Origin: Candidatus Viridilinea mediisalina
Lineage (GTDB): Bacteria > Chloroflexota > Chloroflexia > Chloroflexales > Chloroflexaceae
Direction: 5' to 3'
Length of the DNA stretch: 64,000 bases
Assembly: GCF_002532535.1 (NCBI RefSeq)
Contig: NZ_NQWI01000007.1
Span: 30,483 to 94,482, forward strand
The translations under genes and the position numbers were made by a program. The notes under the pieces were generated by a model, which ran no database searches, was not told where the DNA came from, and saw only the letters and a program-made list of their open reading frames with translations. Below, piece by piece: positions 61,534-64,000 of this stretch; within the stretch, counting starts at the first letter, position 1; every line of letters starts with the position of its first letter.

Positions 61534-61762
61534 GCTCGAACATCTCCGTGATCTAGCCAAGGAGCAGCGCACGCCATGGGTATACCTTATGTTTCGTGCA
61601 TACGCAATCGGCGTCGCTACAGACGATACTCGGTGTCATTATAGCACGTTGAGCGGGCTGTGCAAAGCATGGTGAAGCGCTCGATCGTCTGCGGCAAAGA
61701 ATGCTTTTTCCTTCACAAATATTGGAGGAGTACTATATAATACCTGTATAGCATCCGCTTGA

Positions 61763-61865
61763 AGAGGCTTTGCCCCAAACTCGCTGTTTCCTGCGTTTTG
61801 GCGGCTTTGCCGCCAAAACGCAGGAAACAGCAATTCTTCGGGAGGAGGCTTCGCCTCAATCTGGC
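61763..61865. repeat. Palindrome train upstream of lspA
   Basis: AGAGGCTTTGCCCC, a perfect 22-bp-arm hairpin (61784-61830, arms ending GCGTTTTGGCGGC, loop TTT), then GGAGGAGGCTTCGCCTC. The rest of the 370-bp gap between divergent tig and lspA (61534-61762) holds no gene. Confidence 0.8.
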
Positions 61866-61904
61866 AATCGGCGTAACGCCCAAAGAAGGGAGGAGAAGCA
61901 GAGC

Positions 61905-62417
61905 GTGCAGCAACAAAACCAGCGTGTCTGGATGATGCCGGCGGGCGTAGCGGGGATGGCGATCATCTTCGATCAGGTGAGTAAATGGTGGGTGGCTCAG
62001 GCGCTTGGGCCAGAGACGATGACGGCGTTTATCCCAGTTGGTAACCATATGCGCATCGCCTACTCCCACAATACGGGGGTAGCTTTTAGTCTGTTCCAGG
62101 GACATTCCGAGATTTTGACGATCATTGCCCTGCTGATCATCGCTGGTGCTATCTATTTTTACCGCACCCAGATGCCTCATCAGCGCCTTTCGGCCCAATT
62201 GACCATGGGCTTCATTTTGGGTGGGGCGTTGGGCAATGTGATTGATCGCATCCGTTTGGGCTATGTGGTGGATTTTATCCAAGTGGGTTGGTGGCCAATC
62301 TTCAACCTTGCCGATAGCTTCATCTGCATCGGTGCTGCAATGCTTATGTTCCAGATTATCCGCGACGATCTTGGCCCGCGTCCACAAGGTACCAACCAAG
62401 CCCTGAGGCCACAATGA
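61905..62417 (+). CDS. lspA: Lipoprotein signal peptidase, copy 1
   Basis: A 170-residue inner-membrane aspartyl protease that cuts before the lipidated Cys of prolipoproteins. Four helices; conserved Asp23 (FDQVSKWW), NTGVAFSLF near 56, catalytic Asp114 in GGALGNVIDRIRLGYVVDFI and catalytic Asp137 in FNLADSFICIG. Start GTG at 61905, preceded at nine bases by GGGAGGAG; an ATG at 61932 is possible. It overlaps the next gene by ATGA. The substrates include the four lipoproteins encoded in this window. Confidence 0.93.
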   Translation: MQQQNQRVWMMPAGVAGMAIIFDQVSKWWVAQALGPETMTAFIPVGNHMRIAYSHNTGVAFSLFQGHSEILTIIALLIIAGAIYFYRTQMPHQRLSAQLTMGFILGGALGNVIDRIRLGYVVDFIQVGWWPIFNLADSFICIGAAMLMFQIIRDDLGPRPQGTNQALRPQ

Positions 62418-62962
62418 GTCTTCGTCCGAGCCAGCGTTGGTTGCTACCGCTCCTTTTGGGTCTGTGTATCTTCCTCGCTGATCAACTCAGTAAACTTTGG
62501 ATCTTCACTACGCTTGGCCCCATTCCAAACCAGCGTAGCATTGTCCTCATGGGCGACTGGCTCACGCTGATCTATTCGCGCAATACGGGGGTGGCCTTTG
62601 GGCTCTTCCCCGATATGTCGCAATTCTTTACCTTCACGTCAATCCTGATTACCCTTGGTCTGCTCTATGCCTATGCCTACCACCTGCCCAACCAGAGTTT
62701 GAGTATCCAACTTGGCTTGGGTATGATCGCTGGGGGTGCCCTTGGGAATATTGCCGACCGGATACGCTTGGGTTATGTGGTGGATTTTATTAGCGTGGGC
62801 TGGTGGCCGGTCTTTAATGTTGCTGATAGTGGGATCACGCTGGGCGTGACCATCTTGGCCTTCTATCTGATCTTTATTGGCGATGAGCCACCCGTTGCCC
62901 GCCCGGTTCCTCGTGATGACGGCCTCCTGCGTGAACTGCTGAGTCGTGATGTATCAGACTGA
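62414..62962 (+). CDS. lspA: Lipoprotein signal peptidase, copy 2
   Basis: A 182-residue paralogue directly after and overlapping copy 1. It keeps ADQLSK near 22, NTGVAFGLF near 57, catalytic Asp115 (GGALGNIADRIRLGYVVDFI) and Asp138 (FNVADSGITLG). So both copies look active. The C-terminal tail (PPVARPVPRDDGLLRELLSR) is longer than in copy 1. It overlaps rluD by about 14 bases. Tandem lspA genes suggest duplication with possibly different substrate sets (inference). Confidence 0.93.
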   Translation: MSLRPSQRWLLPLLLGLCIFLADQLSKLWIFTTLGPIPNQRSIVLMGDWLTLIYSRNTGVAFGLFPDMSQFFTFTSILITLGLLYAYAYHLPNQSLSIQLGLGMIAGGALGNIADRIRLGYVVDFISVGWWPVFNVADSGITLGVTILAFYLIFIGDEPPVARPVPRDDGLLRELLSRDVSD

Positions 62963-63881
62963 CACCATTGAACTCTATGTTACCTCCGACGCCGCCGGTG
63001 AGCGCTTGGATCGCTTTGTGGCGCGTACGGTGGCCGATCTCTCGCGCTCTTTTGCCCAACAGTTGATTGGTGAGGGCCATGTGACTGTGAATGGGCGCTT
63101 GGCGCGGGCGAGCCTGAATTTGCGTGGTGGTGAACGGGTGCAGGTGCAACTCCCGCCGCCTCAGCCAACCCAACTCATCCCTGAAGCCATCCCATTGCAT
63201 GTAGTCCATGAAGATAGCGATATTGTGGTCGTAGATAAACCAGCCGGTATGGTTGTCCATCCTGCCCCTGGGCATAGCGGCGGGACGCTCGTCAATGCGC
63301 TCTTGGCCCGCTACCCCGATATGCAGACGGGTGGCAGCCTGCGGCCTGGGATTGTCCATCGGCTCGATCAAGGTACCTCCGGGTTGCTGGTGGTGGCGCG
63401 CCATGATCTAGCACTGCAAGCGCTCACCGAACAGCAACGAGCCCGCACGATGCTCAAGCTCTATCTGGCGGTGGTCGAGGGCCATTTCCGCGAACCACTC
63501 GGCGTGATTGATGCCCCGATTGCACGCCATGCCACTGATCGGGTGCGCATGGTGGTGAGCCATAGCCCTAAAGCGCGCCCGGCGCGTACCCACTACCGCG
63601 TCTTGGAAGAACTGGGAGCCTACAGTCTGCTTGAACTACGCCTCGAAACCGGGCGTACCCATCAAATTCGTGTCCACATGCTTCATCGCAACCGGCCTAT
63701 CCTGGGCGATCCCATGTATGGGGGGCAGCGCCAGCGGCCCAGTTTCGGCCTAACACGCCAATTTTTGCATGCACAACGCTTGGGCTTCTACCACCCACGC
63801 GATGCCGTTTGGCGTGAATTTAGCACCCCCCTACCCGCTGATCTCCACCATGCCTTAGAGCGCTTGCGTGGCAAACGGTAG
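62949..63881 (+). CDS. rluD: RluA/RluD-family pseudouridine synthase
   Basis: A 310-residue RNA-modifying enzyme. An S4 RNA-binding domain (~15-65, ERLDRFVARTVADLSRSFAQQLI) precedes the catalytic domain with Asp140 in HRLDQGTSGLLVVAR, plus VVVDKPAGMVVHPAPGH and LLELRLETGRTHQIRVHM. It isomerises uridines in 23S rRNA (RluD type is most likely because lspA-rluD is a frequent gene pair). Start ATG at 62949 (GTG at 62946 also in frame); it overlaps lspA copy 2, implying coupled translation. Confidence 0.93.
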   Translation: MYQTDTIELYVTSDAAGERLDRFVARTVADLSRSFAQQLIGEGHVTVNGRLARASLNLRGGERVQVQLPPPQPTQLIPEAIPLHVVHEDSDIVVVDKPAGMVVHPAPGHSGGTLVNALLARYPDMQTGGSLRPGIVHRLDQGTSGLLVVARHDLALQALTEQQRARTMLKLYLAVVEGHFREPLGVIDAPIARHATDRVRMVVSHSPKARPARTHYRVLEELGAYSLLELRLETGRTHQIRVHMLHRNRPILGDPMYGGQRQRPSFGLTRQFLHAQRLGFYHPRDAVWREFSTPLPADLHHALERLRGKR

Positions 63882-63916
63882 ACCAGAAAGAGATCACAAC
63901 ATCAACGAGAACGCGT

Positions 63917-64000
63917 TCCTATCTCCTATCTCCTATCTCCTATCTCCTATCTCCTATCTCCTATCTCCTATCTCCTATCTCCTATCTCCTATCTCCTATC
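63917..64000. repeat. Heptamer array (TCCTATC)n running off the window
   Basis: About twelve identical 7-bp units from 63917 to the edge, with no interruption. Its true length is unknown. It starts about 35 bases after the rluD stop codon. Confidence 0.95.

Overview
The window looks like a chromosomal segment of a GC-rich, filamentous phototrophic Chloroflexota bacterium (Chloroflexales-like). This is inferred. The evidence is a PuhE-type (DUF3623) photosynthetic-complex assembly gene, very large secreted proteins with DUF11-like repeats that end in the same YLPLVVR tail, LppX/LprAFG-type lipoprotein, CHASE4 kinase and STAS genes, and very repeat-rich intergenic DNA. No rRNA, tRNA, CRISPR array, phage or intact transposase was seen. 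About 50 protein genes are supported.

Layout. 1-6.7 kb: two halves of an ABC exporter (one cut by the window edge), a flavin amine-oxidoreductase, an SDR enzyme, and two anti-sigma/anti-anti-sigma regulators. 7-9.7 kb: a co-directional envelope or lipid cluster (GT2, methyltransferase, flippase-like membrane protein, zinc-ribbon peptide). 10-15 kb: hibernation factor, GNAT, hydrolase, trmD and an FtsW/RodA gene. 15-21 kb: a 1277-residue exported repeat protein, a 26-unit octamer array and asnS. 21-33 kb: galK, hydrolase, a receiver protein and a CHASE4 hybrid kinase, proB, an acetyltransferase, a succinate-semialdehyde-type dehydrogenase and a duplicated-domain lipoprotein. 33-43 kb: SRPBCC protein, then a full chemosensory operon cheW-receiver-MCP-cheA-cheW-cheB-cheR. 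43-54 kb: a giant subtilase, SH3 membrane protein, DEDDh exonuclease-WYL fusion, PIN toxin module, orphan vapB, an LprG-like lipoprotein next to an MFS exporter, and puhE. 54-64 kb: WecA/MraY-type transferase, upp, a PhoB-type regulator, clpX-clpP-tig, tandem lspA genes and an RluD-type synthase.

How the parts fit. Much of the window concerns the cell surface: exporters, lipoproteins, their signal peptidases, peptidoglycan or polyprenyl-lipid enzymes, surface proteins and a chemosensory array that may steer gliding. Protein quality control (tig/clpP/clpX), ribosome and tRNA maintenance and central metabolism make up the rest.

The most unusual property is the non-coding DNA. Nearly every intergenic gap carries one or more of these: IS1031-like MITEs with 3-bp TNA target duplications, nested palindromes, 7- and 8-bp tandem arrays, and perfect hairpins whose outer arms differ between copies yet stay complementary. 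Several elements abut or enter genes. They supply the last codons and stop of an ABC exporter and of CheB, separate cheB from cheR, sit directly before trmD and puhE, and border a truncated DUF4058 gene.
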